Source of the DNA: Shewanella eurypsychrophilus
GTDB taxonomy: Bacteria > Pseudomonadota > Gammaproteobacteria > Enterobacterales > Shewanellaceae
DNA: 64,000 nucleotides
Direction: 5' to 3'
Assembly (NCBI RefSeq): GCF_007004545.3
Contig: NZ_CP045503.2
Location: 1,024,501-1,088,500, forward strand
The notes beneath the pieces are model-generated. The model worked only from the letters and a program-made list of their open reading frames with translations, searched no databases and was not told the origin of the DNA. Within the stretch, counting starts at the first letter, position 1; each line of letters starts with the position of its first letter. Shown in pieces: positions 25,511-34,902 of this stretch. Made by a program: the position numbers and the translations under genes.

Positions 25511-26104
25511 TTAGTACAATTGAGGGTTTAGCATTGGCGCCATCGCTAGAATTAATGCTTGAGTGTAGATACTTTCTCGGGTGGCGTGGCCTTGAGTGAG
25601 TAGACCTATGGCTCCGCCTTGTTGCTTGATGTTTTTTGTATTGAACAATCTGTCCATGACATCTCCCAATTCTTCTCCTGCTAACAAAGACTCATACATA
25701 GCATTGGAAATAGGCAGTTGAGCGCTACGCCCTATAGAAAGCTGGTGCTTGGTCGCTATTACTGTGTAGGCAAAGGTTGCCGGACCATATTCAAAATTAT
25801 CGACTCCACCTTCCATTGCGATAAATAGCTCAGTGGTATCTTCATCTTCAGATCTATTTTCATTTGTGTAGGCGAAATTTTGACAATATTTCACTCTATT
25901 TACCGCGCCATCGCGGGTTTCGCGATCTGTCATGGGCTGATCCGGTACCCCTGAAGGTGTATGCATGCCATTGCACTCGATATCGCTATCAGGAAAAAGC
26001 TGACAGATGGCGACTTTAGCCGCGTTCACTTTTACCGGGTTCTTTGAGCCGACAAATACTCTTATTTTTTTAAGGTTCGTTATCTTGTGCATATTATCCA
26101 TCAT
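25511..26104 (-). CDS. yjjX: inosine/xanthosine triphosphatase (YjjX)
   Basis: House-cleaning NTPase of the YjjX/NTPase family that hydrolyses ITP and XTP, keeping deaminated purines out of nucleic acids. Visible blocks: VFVGSKNPVKVNAAKVAI at the N-terminus, SGVPDQPMTDRETRDGAVNR, AMEGGVDNF and the later GGAIGLLTQGHATRESIY. The full length is 197, slightly over the family's 170-180, the excess being at the N-terminus (start at 26104 or the ATG four codons in). It is a single gene with a long upstream gap before sdaC, which is divergent. Confidence 0.9.
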   Translation of the reverse strand: MMDNMHKITNLKKIRVFVGSKNPVKVNAAKVAICQLFPDSDIECNGMHTPSGVPDQPMTDRETRDGAVNRVKYCQNFAYTNENRSEDEDTTELFIAMEGGVDNFEYGPATFAYTVIATKHQLSIGRSAQLPISNAMYESLLAGEELGDVMDRLFNTKNIKQQGGAIGLLTQGHATRESIYTQALILAMAPMLNPQLY

Positions 26105-26299
26105 CTCCCTACAAGCATGTAGAGATTATACTCACTTTATTGTGAGCTATTGAATATTCCTTTCCCGCATATAAAGCTAAATCGTGTCATTTTTTACGAA
26201 TTAAGCCTACTCAGTCGATGATTTATTATTTCGATTTGAAAGTGCTTTGTTAGAGAGGGGAATCACAGCAGTTAGTTTTTGGCCTAAAAAAACTGATGC

Positions 26300-26313
26300 G
26301 TGACATGGGTCAC
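26300..26313. promoter_or_regulatory. GTGAC-N4-GTCAC palindrome upstream of sdaC
   Basis: GTGACATGGGTCAC is a perfect 5-bp inverted repeat, about 460 bp upstream of sdaC and 200 bp upstream of yjjX. The binding protein is unknown. Confidence 0.35.
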
Positions 26314-26331
26314 TCTGACGTTATGAGTTGG

Positions 26332-26396
26332 TGTGCAGCAGATCACGCTTGATTATTCACTTTTGGCTAGCGACAAATGCTGTGATCTAATTCAAG
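26332..26396. promoter_or_regulatory. two possible CRP sites upstream of sdaC
   Basis: TGTGC-AGCAGA-TCACG (26332-26347) matches TGTGA-N6-TCACA at 8 of 10 positions; TGTGA-TCTAAT-TCAAG (26381-26396) matches at 8 of 10. E. coli sdaCB is CRP-dependent, which makes the call reasonable but not proven. Confidence 0.4.
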
Positions 26397-26740
26397 TTTC
26401 ACCCAGCTAATGCAGTGTGATGTCGAAGTAGTGCGCTTTTTTGTGAGCTGAGTGCGCACCGCTTTGGTTGGGGTAGATTTTCTAATATCACCAAACAGTA
26501 ATATATGTGCTTTAAATGTTAATTTTAGGTTCGTTTTGGTTGCTGTGGTGAGTATTAAATATAGATTTAGCACATGATAAATTAGACATAGATCCCAATA
26601 TCAGTTTGTTCTTAAATTTGATGACAAAACCCCGCTCTAGATCAACTTTTAACACCTTTACTTCTATATTCTGGCCTTGAAATTTGCTGCTGCTTCCCCT
26701 TTGAAAATGGTTTAAGGCGGGGTGGCATCTAGAAAAACCA

Positions 26741-26755
26741 AGGTGTAGAACACCT
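26741..26755 (+). promoter_or_regulatory. leader hairpin just upstream of sdaC
   Basis: AGGTGT-AGA-ACACCT forms a 6-bp stem ending 14 nt before ATG 26770 and close to the AAAGG ribosome site, so it could affect translation. The rest of 26105-26769 shows no gene. Confidence 0.45.
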
Positions 26756-26769
26756 CAAAGGTAATGTTT

Positions 26770-28056
26770 ATGCAAAATGAAGCGCCCGTCACTCCTGTCA
26801 ACGATACGCAAGCTAACCCAGCGGCAATCCAAGGCTGGACACGTAAAGATACCACCTGGATGTTGAGCTTGTTTGGTACTGCAGTAGGTGCAGGTATCCT
26901 TTTTCTACCGATTAACGCTGGAATGGGTGGTTTTTGGCCACTAGTGATGATGGCCTTAATCATCGGCCCTATGACTTATTTGGCACACCGTGGCTTGTCT
27001 CGTTTTGTTTGTTCTTCTCAAAAGCAAGGCAGCGATATTACTGATGTGGTCGAAGAGTATTTTGGCGTTGGGGCAGGTAAAGCCATCACAGTGCTGTATT
27101 TCTTTGCCATTTTTCCGATAGTGTTAATTTACGGCGTTGGTATCACCAATACTGTGGATAGCTTTATCGTAAACCAACTAGGCTTTGCATCTCCTCCACG
27201 CTTCATTCTTTCAGGTTTGCTCATTATTGCCATGATGTCTGTGATGGTCTCTGGTGAGAAGTTGATGCTTAAAGTCACTCAGTTTTTGGTTTACCCTTTA
27301 GTTGCTATCTTAGCCTTTATGTCACTGTATCTAATCCCTAGCTGGAAGACAGATGCCATCATGCAGGTACCTCAAGTGGGTGACTTCTTAGGGACTGTAT
27401 GGCTCACAATTCCAGTATTGGTTTTTGCCTTTAACCACTCTCCTGCAATTTCCCAGTTCTCTGTCGCATTAAAGCGTGAACATGGTCAGAATGCAGCGAA
27501 AAAAGCGGATATCATACTGCGCAACACAAGCATGATGTTAGTGAGCTTTGTGATGCTGTTTGTATTCTCTTGTGTGCTTTCACTCAGTCCTACTCAGCTT
27601 GCAGAAGCTAAAGCGCAAAATCTACCGATTCTTTCCTATCTTGCTAATGTCCACTCAAGCGGTTTCGTTAGCTATTTTGGTCCTATCATCGCTGTCATCG
27701 CGATTGTGTCATCTTTCTTTGGTCATTATATGGGTGCGACTGAAGGAATGAGAGGGATCATTAATAAGCAGTTGAGAAGCAGTAAAAAAGAGGTTTCAGC
27801 TAAGAAAGTTGATAAGTTCATCTTAGGCTTTATGTTCGTCACTATTTGGGGCGTTGCGGTAATTAACCCAAGCATTCTAGGCATGATTGAAGCGCTTGGT
27901 GGTCCAATCATTGCGGCTATTTTATACCTAATGCCTATGTATGCTGTATACAAGGTTCCAGCGTTGAAAGCTTACCGTGGCCGTATTAGCAATGTCTTTG
28001 TGGTTATTGCCGGTCTATTGGCAATGACAGCAATCTTATTTGGTATGTTGTCTTAA
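26770..28056 (+). CDS. sdaC: serine transporter SdaC (HAAAP family)
   Basis: Inner-membrane serine:proton symporter of 428 residues with about 11 helices. Sequence follows E. coli SdaC closely: [55 protein letters not shown] and [17 protein letters not shown]. The frame opens at ATG 26764, but ATG 26770 is better placed (8 nt after AAAGG). It is followed after 103 bp by sdaA, so uptake and deamination of serine to pyruvate are encoded together; the hairpin between them may set their ratio. Confidence 0.94.
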   Translation: MQNEAPVTPVNDTQANPAAIQGWTRKDTTWMLSLFGTAVGAGILFLPINAGMGGFWPLVMMALIIGPMTYLAHRGLSRFVCSSQKQGSDITDVVEEYFGVGAGKAITVLYFFAIFPIVLIYGVGITNTVDSFIVNQLGFASPPRFILSGLLIIAMMSVMVSGEKLMLKVTQFLVYPLVAILAFMSLYLIPSWKTDAIMQVPQVGDFLGTVWLTIPVLVFAFNHSPAISQFSVALKREHGQNAAKKADIILRNTSMMLVSFVMLFVFSCVLSLSPTQLAEAKAQNLPILSYLANVHSSGFVSYFGPIIAVIAIVSSFFGHYMGATEGMRGIINKQLRSSKKEVSAKKVDKFILGFMFVTIWGVAVINPSILGMIEALGGPIIAAILYLMPMYAVYKVPALKAYRGRISNVFVVIAGLLAMTAILFGMLS

Positions 28057-28087
28057 GAAATTACCAATTTTTTAAGGTGTAGTGTTT

Positions 28088-28120
28088 AGGGTCAGACTTG
28101 GTAGACAGGGCTGACCCTTC
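28088..28120 (+). terminator. hairpin between sdaC and sdaA
   Basis: AGGGTCAG (28088-28095) pairs with CTGACCCT (28111-28118) around a 15-nt loop, followed by TCCTCGTTT. It could be a partial terminator or an RNA-stability element inside the operon. Confidence 0.5.
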
Positions 28121-28159
28121 CTCGTTTCAGTTTCCTCAAAGGATTTTAGAGGTAAAATT

Positions 28160-29527
28160 ATGTTTAGCGCATTTGATATTTTTAAGATAGGTGTCGGTCC
28201 ATCGAGCTCACACACTGTCGGGCCGATGAAGGCCGCCAAAGAGTTTGTCGATGAGTTACGTCAATCAGGCGAGTTAGAGCTGATCACTCATTTGAGTGTC
28301 GATATCTATGGCTCACTGTCATTAACCGGTAAGGGGCATCACACTGATATCGCAATCTTGATGGGCCTTGGTGGTAATAGCCCTGAAAATGTTGATATTG
28401 AATCGATCCCTGAGACTATTGCTCAGATCGAGAAAACTGGGTTGTTATACTTAGGAAAAGAGTCTCACCAGGTTAAATTCCCCCAAGGTTCGGTGACATT
28501 TCATCAGCATGCACTACCACTACATGAAAATGGTATGTCTATTCATGCCTATATCGATGATAAGTCTGCACTGAGTAAGACCTACTACTCGACTGGTGGC
28601 GGCTTTATTGTCGATGAAGAGCACTTTGGCTTAACGGCGGCCAATGAAGTCATGGTGCCTTTTCCCTACGCCTATGCATCTGAATTACTCGAGCAGTGTA
28701 CCCAAGCAGGCATGAGTATCAGCGCCTTAATGATGGAAAATGAGAAGGCTTTCAGCAGTGAAAAAGCCATCTATGAAGGCTTTGGTGCTGTATGGGATGT
28801 GATGAAAGCCGGCATAGAAAAAGGGCAAAAAACTGAAGGTGTGCTTGCGGGGCCTCTTCGCGTACCAAGGCGTGCACCGGCACTATACCGTCAATTGAAA
28901 ACCAACGAGAGGCTATCTTCAGATCCTATGGAAGTCATTGATTGGGTGAACATGTTTGCCCTCGCTGTCAGTGAAGAGAATGCCGCTGGTGGACGCGTGG
29001 TGACATCGCCGACGAATGGCGCTGCAGGCATAATTCCTGCTGTGATGGCTTATTACGATAAGTTTATTCAACCCATGGGTGAGCAAGAATATACTCGCTT
29101 TTATTTAGCAGCAGCCGCTGTTGGCTCGCTTTATACGCGAAATGCGTCGATCTCTGGTGCCGAAGTGGGTTGTCAGGGAGAGGTTGGAGTTGCCTGTTCT
29201 ATGGCCGCTGCGGGCTTAGCTGAAATCATGGGAGCCACACCTACTCAAGTTTGTATTGCTGCTGAAATAGGTATGGAGCACAACTTGGGTTTGACTTGCG
29301 ATCCTGTTGCTGGCCAAGTACAAGTTCCTTGTATCGAGCGTAATGCCATTGCAGCTGTTAAAGCGATTAACTCTTCACGCATGGCGATGCGTCGTCATAG
29401 TGAGCCTAGAGTCAGCCTAGATAAGGTGATTGCGACCATGTACGAAACAGGCAAAGATATGCATGTTAAGTACCGCGAAACTAGCCAAGGTGGCTTAGCC
29501 ATTAAAGTCCTGAGTATTTGTGCTTAA
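28160..29527 (+). CDS. sdaA: L-serine ammonia-lyase (iron-sulfur type)
   Basis: Single-chain [4Fe-4S] L-serine dehydratase, 455 residues, converting serine to pyruvate and ammonia. The N-terminal beta domain starts [20 protein letters not shown]; the alpha domain has [51 protein letters not shown] and VPCIERN, with the three conserved cysteines that hold the cluster. AGAGG lies ahead of ATG 28160. It is paired with sdaC, giving a serine catabolism operon. E. coli has sdaC-sdaB; sdaA and sdaB cannot be told apart by sequence alone. Confidence 0.95.
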   Translation: MFSAFDIFKIGVGPSSSHTVGPMKAAKEFVDELRQSGELELITHLSVDIYGSLSLTGKGHHTDIAILMGLGGNSPENVDIESIPETIAQIEKTGLLYLGKESHQVKFPQGSVTFHQHALPLHENGMSIHAYIDDKSALSKTYYSTGGGFIVDEEHFGLTAANEVMVPFPYAYASELLEQCTQAGMSISALMMENEKAFSSEKAIYEGFGAVWDVMKAGIEKGQKTEGVLAGPLRVPRRAPALYRQLKTNERLSSDPMEVIDWVNMFALAVSEENAAGGRVVTSPTNGAAGIIPAVMAYYDKFIQPMGEQEYTRFYLAAAAVGSLYTRNASISGAEVGCQGEVGVACSMAAAGLAEIMGATPTQVCIAAEIGMEHNLGLTCDPVAGQVQVPCIERNAIAAVKAINSSRMAMRRHSEPRVSLDKVIATMYETGKDMHVKYRETSQGGLAIKVLSICA

Positions 29528-29536
29528 CTTAAACAA

Positions 29537-29584
29537 GTTCCTAGGTTCTAGTTTTTAGATCCTAGGAACTAGAACCTAGAACCT
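29537..29584. repeat. CTAG-rich dispersed repeat after sdaA
   Basis: Contains TTCCTAGGTTCTAG, then GATCCTAGGAACTAGAACC and TAGAACC. It lies 10 bp after the sdaA stop and 12 bp before the stop codon of the convergent GNAT gene, and its internal inverted symmetry could form a stem. Confidence 0.8.
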
Positions 29585-29596
29585 CGCGCTTCATCC

Positions 29597-30040
29597 TTAC
29601 TTCTCTTCATACATTAAATAATAACTCTGCTCCATCCCTAGGGCTTTATAAGTCTGCTGAGCCTTAGTGTTCTCTTGTTCGACATAGAGTCTAAAGCTTG
29701 CTGCACCACCATTCTCAGCTGCTATGGATTTTACCTGCTGGTAGAGCTTGCCATAGATCCCCTGACGACGATTCTCAGGGCGGATATAGACGCTTTGGAT
29801 CCAGTAGTAATTCATCGCACGCCAGTCACTCCATTCAAACGTGACCATAAGAGAACCCACTATTTCGCCATCGACTTCAGCCACTAAGTAGCAGCCTTTT
29901 TCAGGTTCTAACAGCAGGGTATTAACGCCTTTCGTTAGCAAGGCTTCGTCTAGAGTAAGGTTTTCAGTCTCTAGTGCCATAGCTTGGTTGAATTGTACGA
30001 GTGCTGCCAGATCCGATTGCTGGCCTGTTCTTATTTTCAT
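29597..30040 (-). CDS. GNAT N-acetyltransferase
   Basis: Acetyl-CoA-dependent N-acetyltransferase of 147 residues. The frame opens at 30082; ATG 30040 is preferred since AAGAG sits 5 nt upstream and the product then begins MKIRTGQQSDLAALVQFNQA, a usual GNAT start. The acetyl-CoA loop is RPENRRQGIYGKLYQQV and the C-terminal part RLYVEQENTKAQQTYKALGM is standard for the fold. The substrate is unknown. It is convergent with sdaA. Confidence 0.88.
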   Translation of the reverse strand: MKIRTGQQSDLAALVQFNQAMALETENLTLDEALLTKGVNTLLLEPEKGCYLVAEVDGEIVGSLMVTFEWSDWRAMNYYWIQSVYIRPENRRQGIYGKLYQQVKSIAAENGGAASFRLYVEQENTKAQQTYKALGMEQSYYLMYEEK

Positions 30041-30204
30041 ATCGACTCTTTTTCCAGTGCATGACTTATTGAAGTTATGCACTTTACCATTTTCTGTGCC
30101 GGAAAGTTTCTATCAGGCTGCGATATTTTATTCGACTAAAGTCTACCTCTGCTAGACTTTATATTACTGGCTTAAGAGAAGTCGACTTAGGAGAAGAGGC
30201 GCCT

Positions 30205-30618
30205 ATGGCAACAGTCCACCATAAATACCGTGTGCATCGGATTTCGGTTAAGTTTTCAGTTCAAGGCTCAGTAAAATTTAGAGGGAAAAGTGTTGGTTTA
30301 CGAGATTTACGACGAGCTGCAGCGAATCAAGATAACCTGATCGTGCAAGAAGATACAATGAGGCTAAAAGATAAGGTCGAATCGTCGAATTTAGAAAAAA
30401 ACAAGGTGATTCATTTTGTGCTTACTTTAGTGACATTTGGTGCGTGGGGACTTGTGTGGTGGTGGTTAATCTTAAAGTCAGAAGGTAAAACTGAGCAATT
30501 TTTTCGTGGCTTTGATGATGCTTACTGGAGCTATCTTATTGAAAGAGATCAGCCGCCTGCATCATTACATAAAATGAAACTCGACTCAGAGCATAAGCAA
30601 GGGCATTTTGATGCTTGA
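30205..30618 (+). CDS. unknown basic protein with one membrane helix
   Basis: Unrecognised 137-residue protein. Residues 1-40 are strongly basic (VHRISVKFSVQGSVKFRGKS), followed by a charged segment and a single tryptophan-rich membrane helix at about 67-91 (VIHFVLTLVTFGAWGLVWWW), then a polar tail. The start ATG 30205 has GAGG ahead. A clear bidirectional terminator at 30685-30710 follows. The mixture of a basic head and one helix suggests membrane anchoring with the head in the cytoplasm; nothing more can be said. Confidence 0.7.
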   Translation: MATVHHKYRVHRISVKFSVQGSVKFRGKSVGLRDLRRAAANQDNLIVQEDTMRLKDKVESSNLEKNKVIHFVLTLVTFGAWGLVWWWLILKSEGKTEQFFRGFDDAYWSYLIERDQPPASLHKMKLDSEHKQGHFDA

Positions 30619-30684
30619 ATGACTTATTCGGATAGGCATTATTCTCGTTTGAATATTGTTTAATACCGTTTCATTTTTTAAAGT

Positions 30685-30710
30685 AAAAAACCGCCAATTG
30701 GCGGTTTTTT
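30685..30710. terminator. bidirectional terminator
   Basis: CCGCCAATTGGCGG, a 14-bp perfect palindrome (30691-30704), is flanked by A6 on the left and T6 on the right, serving the convergent genes on both sides. Confidence 0.9.
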
Positions 30711-30737
30711 AGATCTGCCATGGTGTAAGCATATGGG

Positions 30738-31157
30738 TTAGATTTTACTCAGTACTAGCTGAGTATCGCCCTCTGTATCTTTCAGCAGCAGCTTTCCTTT
30801 AGATATCTGGCCTGAGACTACTTTAGGCATAGCGCTCATGACGCGCTGCTCTTGATCCATTAATGCATCCACGCAGGCTTTCATTGTGCTACCTGCTGGG
30901 CTGAGTGTGAGAGCATCTTCCGTTAGTGTATATTTGCCAAAGAAGCTATTACAGCTGTTATTACCACTAAGCTTGCCTTCTTCAGCAAAAATGAGTTGAG
31001 CAGGACTATAATCGATTACTGGTTGACCTTTGATAGCTTCAATATGCCAGGTACCTGTTAACGCCAATCCTTTAGATGACATTGGAGTCTCAGTCGTACT
31101 TTGGCAAGCGGTTAATCCGAGTAGGCTAGTAGCGATGATAAAATATTTTAAAGACAT
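30738..31157 (-). CDS. META-domain lipoprotein (HslJ-like)
   Basis: Small envelope lipoprotein with a META/HslJ domain. The frame opens at 31196, but ATG 31157 gives a proper lipoprotein signal: MSLKYFIIATSLLGLTACQS, with lipobox LTAC. The mature part holds GTWHIEAIKGQPV, EEGKLSGNNSCNSFFGKYTL and AGSTMKACVDALMDQEQ, the usual META pattern with the paired cysteines. E. coli HslJ is linked to novobiocin resistance and heat response; the biochemical role is unknown. It is 139 residues long and monocistronic. Confidence 0.88.
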   Translation of the reverse strand: MSLKYFIIATSLLGLTACQSTTETPMSSKGLALTGTWHIEAIKGQPVIDYSPAQLIFAEEGKLSGNNSCNSFFGKYTLTEDALTLSPAGSTMKACVDALMDQEQRVMSAMPKVVSGQISKGKLLLKDTEGDTQLVLSKI

Positions 31158-31246
31158 AACTGGGATCCACAAAAATTTATGCTTATATTGTGGCAAGTTT
31201 AAGGCAAGATAAAAAGCAATAACTCGATATAGGGGCTTAAAGTGTA

Positions 31247-31447
31247 ATGAAAGCGATAAAACTATTGCATTGGCTAGGTGTCATGCTGCTTCTTGGTGGG
31301 ATCGGAGGTTATCTGTTTACAGAAGTGACACTTGAAATATCCGGTATGGTATTGGTGTCTAGCATGATTGGTTTAGGGGCTGTATTGATGTCGCCCTTTC
31401 CCATCGTATTATTTATACAATGGGCAAGAGCACAGGAAAATAAGTAG
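31247..31447 (+). CDS. small two-helix membrane protein
   Basis: Unrecognised 66-residue protein with two hydrophobic helices (about 7-25 and 31-58) and a short charged end, QWARAQENK. It is divergent from the META lipoprotein gene and convergent with the first GAF-GGDEF paralogue, with 23 bp between stop codons. The ribosome site is weak. It is retained because of its clean hydrophobicity pattern and tight fit between neighbours. Confidence 0.55.
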   Translation: MKAIKLLHWLGVMLLLGGIGGYLFTEVTLEISGMVLVSSMIGLGAVLMSPFPIVLFIQWARAQENK

Positions 31448-31470
31448 AGCAGTGCTCGCTTATCTTGAGC

Positions 31471-32430
31471 TTACTGAGCGGGCATATTCAATAACTCAAG
31501 CCTATTTACCTCAAGACTTTCAGTTGCTTGCTCTTGCATTGGGAGCAGGCTGATTTGAGTGTCAGGCGTGAAGTAACTCTGTCCTATAGCAATCCGTATC
31601 GCGTTCGCTTCTTTGAGCAGTTGTTTTTTCAATCTCAGAACCAGAGAGTCTAAGTTTGATTCATTATCGATAAAACATAGGATGATAAACTGGTTATCAC
31701 TAATCCTTGCCGAAACATCAGCATCTCTTAGGCTGTGATGGATAATCCTAGCGACTGAACGCATAATTTGTTGACTGGCATCACTTGTCTGTTTATTTTG
31801 TTCATCAAATAGAACTTCAATAAGAATAATGCCTGCATGGGAGCCAAAGCGACGACTTAAGCTTAATTGTCTTGGTGCCATTAGGCTAAAACCATATTGA
31901 TTCAGCATACAGGTCTGATCGTCCTGAACTGATAACATTTGAACTTTCTGCATTAAGAAAAGATGCTTTAACTCAGCCTGTATTAGGGCTTTGGTGGTTT
32001 CAATCACAGGAGTTAGACGCTCTTGATGTTTATCTTGGCCCGGTTCGCAGATCAAAATACACCCAAATAACTCTCCGCTGGGCCAAAATATGAGTTGGCA
32101 TAAGAGTCGCTCAAATTGGGATAAACTCGAGTTAAGCTCCTCTCCTTGTACCTGTGATAAACCATAGCCAGGTTGAGACTGCATCTGATGTAATAGCCCA
32201 GCATCCAAAAAGGTTGTTCCACCACTAAGCCCATGAGGCTGTTTTTGGCGGGCGCAGACGATTTGGAAGCTATCTTCTGAAAGCTGTACAATGACACTCG
32301 CTTGAGAGCGGTAGAAGCTATTGAGTAAGTCGACTTGCTGCTGCCATCGAGTCAAGCTGATTGCTGGATGATCTTGCTCTCTTAGCCAGACTAAATGATG
32401 ATTATTTTGCGCCAGCATGAGTTTTCTCAC
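31471..32430 (-). CDS. GAF plus degenerate GGDEF protein, paralogue 1
   Basis: A 319-residue soluble protein. The N-terminal half looks like a GAF domain (RWQQQVDLLNSFYRSQASVI through IFWPSGELFGCILICEPG). The C-terminal half keeps the GGDEF-domain frame (CMLNQYGFSLMAPRQLSLSR, then LRDADVSARISDNQFIILCF), but the GGDEF signature is replaced by SDNQF and the domain end is short. It cannot be an active diguanylate cyclase and may act as a sensor or binding partner. A second copy lies directly upstream at 32651-33616 on the same strand, a tandem duplication. Confidence 0.82.
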   Translation of the reverse strand: MRKLMLAQNNHHLVWLREQDHPAISLTRWQQQVDLLNSFYRSQASVIVQLSEDSFQIVCARQKQPHGLSGGTTFLDAGLLHQMQSQPGYGLSQVQGEELNSSLSQFERLLCQLIFWPSGELFGCILICEPGQDKHQERLTPVIETTKALIQAELKHLFLMQKVQMLSVQDDQTCMLNQYGFSLMAPRQLSLSRRFGSHAGIILIEVLFDEQNKQTSDASQQIMRSVARIIHHSLRDADVSARISDNQFIILCFIDNESNLDSLVLRLKKQLLKEANAIRIAIGQSYFTPDTQISLLPMQEQATESLEVNRLELLNMPAQ

Positions 32431-32650
32431 TTATTTATTACATTGAGTCTTTATACCTAATTGGTATTAAGACCAATTCACAGAAACGACGGTGTAAGCA
32501 TACTGAATTTTCCAAGTTAATAACATGTAACTTTGTCTGTTTTTTGAAGAACAGAGTGTTCTTCCAATGTAAAAGGGATCGTTGGTTTAGCTTGAATGAC
32601 ACTTGAGACAACTAGTGCATATCTTATGCCTTTTCTCTGTGTCGTTTCTG

Positions 32651-33616
32651 TTACGTTCTCGCCTCTAAAAGCTCAGTCTCCTCTTCTCGTTTAACTTGTT
32701 CAGACTTCAGTCCTTTTTTAGATTCATTTAGCATAGGCGCAAGCTTTACTGTTGAGTCTGGAGTGAAATAGTTACAGCTGGAATCGACTTTTAATTGCTC
32801 ATTCTGCTGAAAAACAAGCTTATCAACTCGTTTGCATATATGCAGAAGATCTCTTTCAGAATCGACAAATACCAGTACAACAAACTGGTTATCATCATAA
32901 TGGGCCGCTATATCAGCAGTTCTTATGGTGTCCTGAATGATAGTACCTAGTAACCTGTGGTGTTTCTCCTCTATATGCTCTGCACCATAATCAGAATAGA
33001 GTTCGAAAAATATAATCCCGGCATGGGCGCCGAATCGTCTTCCTAGACTTAGTTGCCTAGGCGCCATCATAATGAATCCATATTGGTTTAGCATGCCAGT
33101 CTCTCTATCTCGCATAGATAGAGACTCTATCCTCTGAGTTTGGCAGTACAGAGTTAACTCTTGCTGCAGCAGTACTTGAAATGGCTCGAGCATAAATGAA
33201 TTAGAGGCAGTGGGTGAAGTTTTAGCATTCAAGACGCAGATACAGCCAAAATGGGTACCATCAGGCCAAAGTATGGGGCGGGTTAGTAGGTTTTGAGCCT
33301 GGTCGAATTCTTCATGGAGATCGATGTGATCATGATTGGTTAAATCAATATTGAGCCCATCAGGCAATGAGCGGACTAAGCGTTGGAAAATTTTGTGATC
33401 GCGTGGAAAAGCCGTTCCCGTTGTAAATTCTCTGCTTTGGCATATTGAGCTGACAATCACTTCAAAGTTGGCCCCAGTTTCCTGAATGATAAATACCACA
33501 TCCGCTTCATAGTAGCGCTTCATTAACTCACACTGATGCATCCAACGAACTAGATTGAGCTGGGTATTATCACTTTCGAGCAAGCTAATACGGGTGTCAA
33601 CATTTTCAGGGAGCAT
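32651..33616 (-). CDS. GAF plus degenerate GGDEF protein, paralogue 2
   Basis: A 321-residue protein with the same architecture as paralogue 1. Shared blocks are RW-x3-CELMKRYYEADVVFIIQ, TRPILWPDGTHFGCICV, MLNQYGFIMMAPRQLSLGRR and FGAHAGII. The GGDEF motif is replaced by DDNQF (in AAHYDDNQFVVLVF), so DNQF is kept in both copies and the loss precedes or was conserved after duplication. Both end in an unstructured, charged tail. The gap of 220 bp between the two genes contains only leader sequence. A role in c-di-GMP signalling by binding, not synthesis, is possible but unproven. Confidence 0.82.
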   Translation of the reverse strand: MLPENVDTRISLLESDNTQLNLVRWMHQCELMKRYYEADVVFIIQETGANFEVIVSSICQSREFTTGTAFPRDHKIFQRLVRSLPDGLNIDLTNHDHIDLHEEFDQAQNLLTRPILWPDGTHFGCICVLNAKTSPTASNSFMLEPFQVLLQQELTLYCQTQRIESLSMRDRETGMLNQYGFIMMAPRQLSLGRRFGAHAGIIFFELYSDYGAEHIEEKHHRLLGTIIQDTIRTADIAAHYDDNQFVVLVFVDSERDLLHICKRVDKLVFQQNEQLKVDSSCNYFTPDSTVKLAPMLNESKKGLKSEQVKREEETELLEART

Positions 33617-33805
33617 GGGAACCTAGGGAAAGTTGTCTAGTTATTTGGTAATTGTGGTCGTCAGATCGCCATTAAGCAAATAGCGACCTATTTGGCATTC
33701 ACGCCTAGAAGGATATTTAGCCGACCTTAGGGGGATTTAGGTATATAATCAAATTCATTTTCTTGAATATTTTTCAAACATTAGTAAAGAGTGAATACCT
33801 AAGTC

Positions 33806-34375
33806 ATGAATATCAGACCTGCCACAATTGGCGATCTTAAGCAGCTTGTAAAACTCGAACAGATACACCTAAATGATGAACTTGGTGATGGTTCACAAGA
33901 CTATGGACTGGATGGGCAAACTTTTGATGAAAGTGAGTTAAAAGAGCTTATTGAGAGGCACTGGATTTGCGTGGCAGAAAAGGAAGTTGCTGACAATTTA
34001 AGTGCTGAACCCGGTGACATCCTTGGTTATGTTATTGCTGGTCGCTGGGCTTTTTTTGAATCTTGGCCCATATACAGAAACATTCTTAAGAATATAAAAA
34101 CCTTGAGTATTGAGGGGCAAGCCTTGTCTATTCGTAACTCCTGCCAGTATGGCCCAATTTGGATCAAAAAAGAGTGTCGAGGGCAAGGGATATTTGAGGC
34201 TTTGGTTGCTGGAATTACTATGCAGGTTAAAGCGGACTTTTCCTATATGCTGACGTTTATTGCTGAAGATAACTTAGGCTCTTTTACTGCGCATACTAAA
34301 AAGGCTTCTATGCAGGTGCTGGACTATTTTACCTTCGATGATAGAGATTATTATCTATTGGCCTTATCGACTTGA
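33806..34375 (+). CDS. GNAT-like acetyltransferase
   Basis: Protein of 189 residues with a GNAT layout: NIRPATIGDLKQLVKLEQIH at the start, IWIKKECRGQGIFEALVAGI as the acetyl-CoA loop and FIAEDNLGSFTAHTKKASMQ near the end. The middle is longer than usual (an insertion between about 40 and 100), so it is a divergent member. It is followed after about 50 bp by the next gene and probably forms a two-gene unit with it. The substrate is unknown. Confidence 0.8.
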   Translation: MNIRPATIGDLKQLVKLEQIHLNDELGDGSQDYGLDGQTFDESELKELIERHWICVAEKEVADNLSAEPGDILGYVIAGRWAFFESWPIYRNILKNIKTLSIEGQALSIRNSCQYGPIWIKKECRGQGIFEALVAGITMQVKADFSYMLTFIAEDNLGSFTAHTKKASMQVLDYFTFDDRDYYLLALST

Positions 34376-34423
34376 ACTAGATGTTCAAAGAGCGCTGCAT
34401 AAATAACAATTAGCTTAGGGGTC

Positions 34424-34894
34424 ATGATGAATAAAGAATATGAAAAAGATGTAATACAGCCAGTTCAAAATTTGCTGGCACCTTATGCCAACCAGACGTT
34501 ATCGGCTTTTGACAACTCGAAGCTGGTCATTGCAGTTATTCATGCAGCTTTTGAGAAGACTTCAACCTACTTAGCTGAGCCTCCAATTGCCTATGAAGTC
34601 GCAATGAGTGTTGACGACCGCGTTGAGTCAGAGCATGACAAGAGTAAAAACAGTGCACCTTTTTATTGTGTTAAATGGCAAAATATATGGGTACATTGTG
34701 GTCTAACCAATGACTATAGTGCTTCGATTCAGCTGTTTTCTCATCATGAAGAAAATGAAGGCGTTGGTGATATGGACTTCATTGATCGCCTTTCTTTAGG
34801 CTCGACAATATTGAGGGAGATCAAGGTTCCAGTGATGTCGCTGCAACAAGTCGAGTTTATGTGTATGGAGTATGCACATTTTGACCATTGTTAA
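34424..34894 (+). CDS. unknown soluble protein
   Basis: Unrecognised 156-residue acidic protein with no signal or membrane segment. The sequence looks globular (AVIHAAFEKTSTYLAEPPIA, then CVKWQNIWVHCGLTNDYSAS). ATG at 34424 and 34427 are both available; AGGGG spacing favours 34427. It is probably co-transcribed with the upstream GNAT-like gene, which could make it the substrate or partner of that enzyme, but this is only positional inference. It is convergent with the Bax-like gene, 8 bp between stop codons. Confidence 0.65.
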   Translation: MMNKEYEKDVIQPVQNLLAPYANQTLSAFDNSKLVIAVIHAAFEKTSTYLAEPPIAYEVAMSVDDRVESEHDKSKNSAPFYCVKWQNIWVHCGLTNDYSASIQLFSHHEENEGVGDMDFIDRLSLGSTILREIKVPVMSLQQVEFMCMEYAHFDHC

Positions 34895-34902
34895 TCGATT
34901 CG

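Noticed and set aside
26105..26769. Riboswitch upstream of sdaC
   Set aside because: No glycine, lysine or other known aptamer pattern could be recognised; only a short hairpin near the start codon and possible CRP sites.
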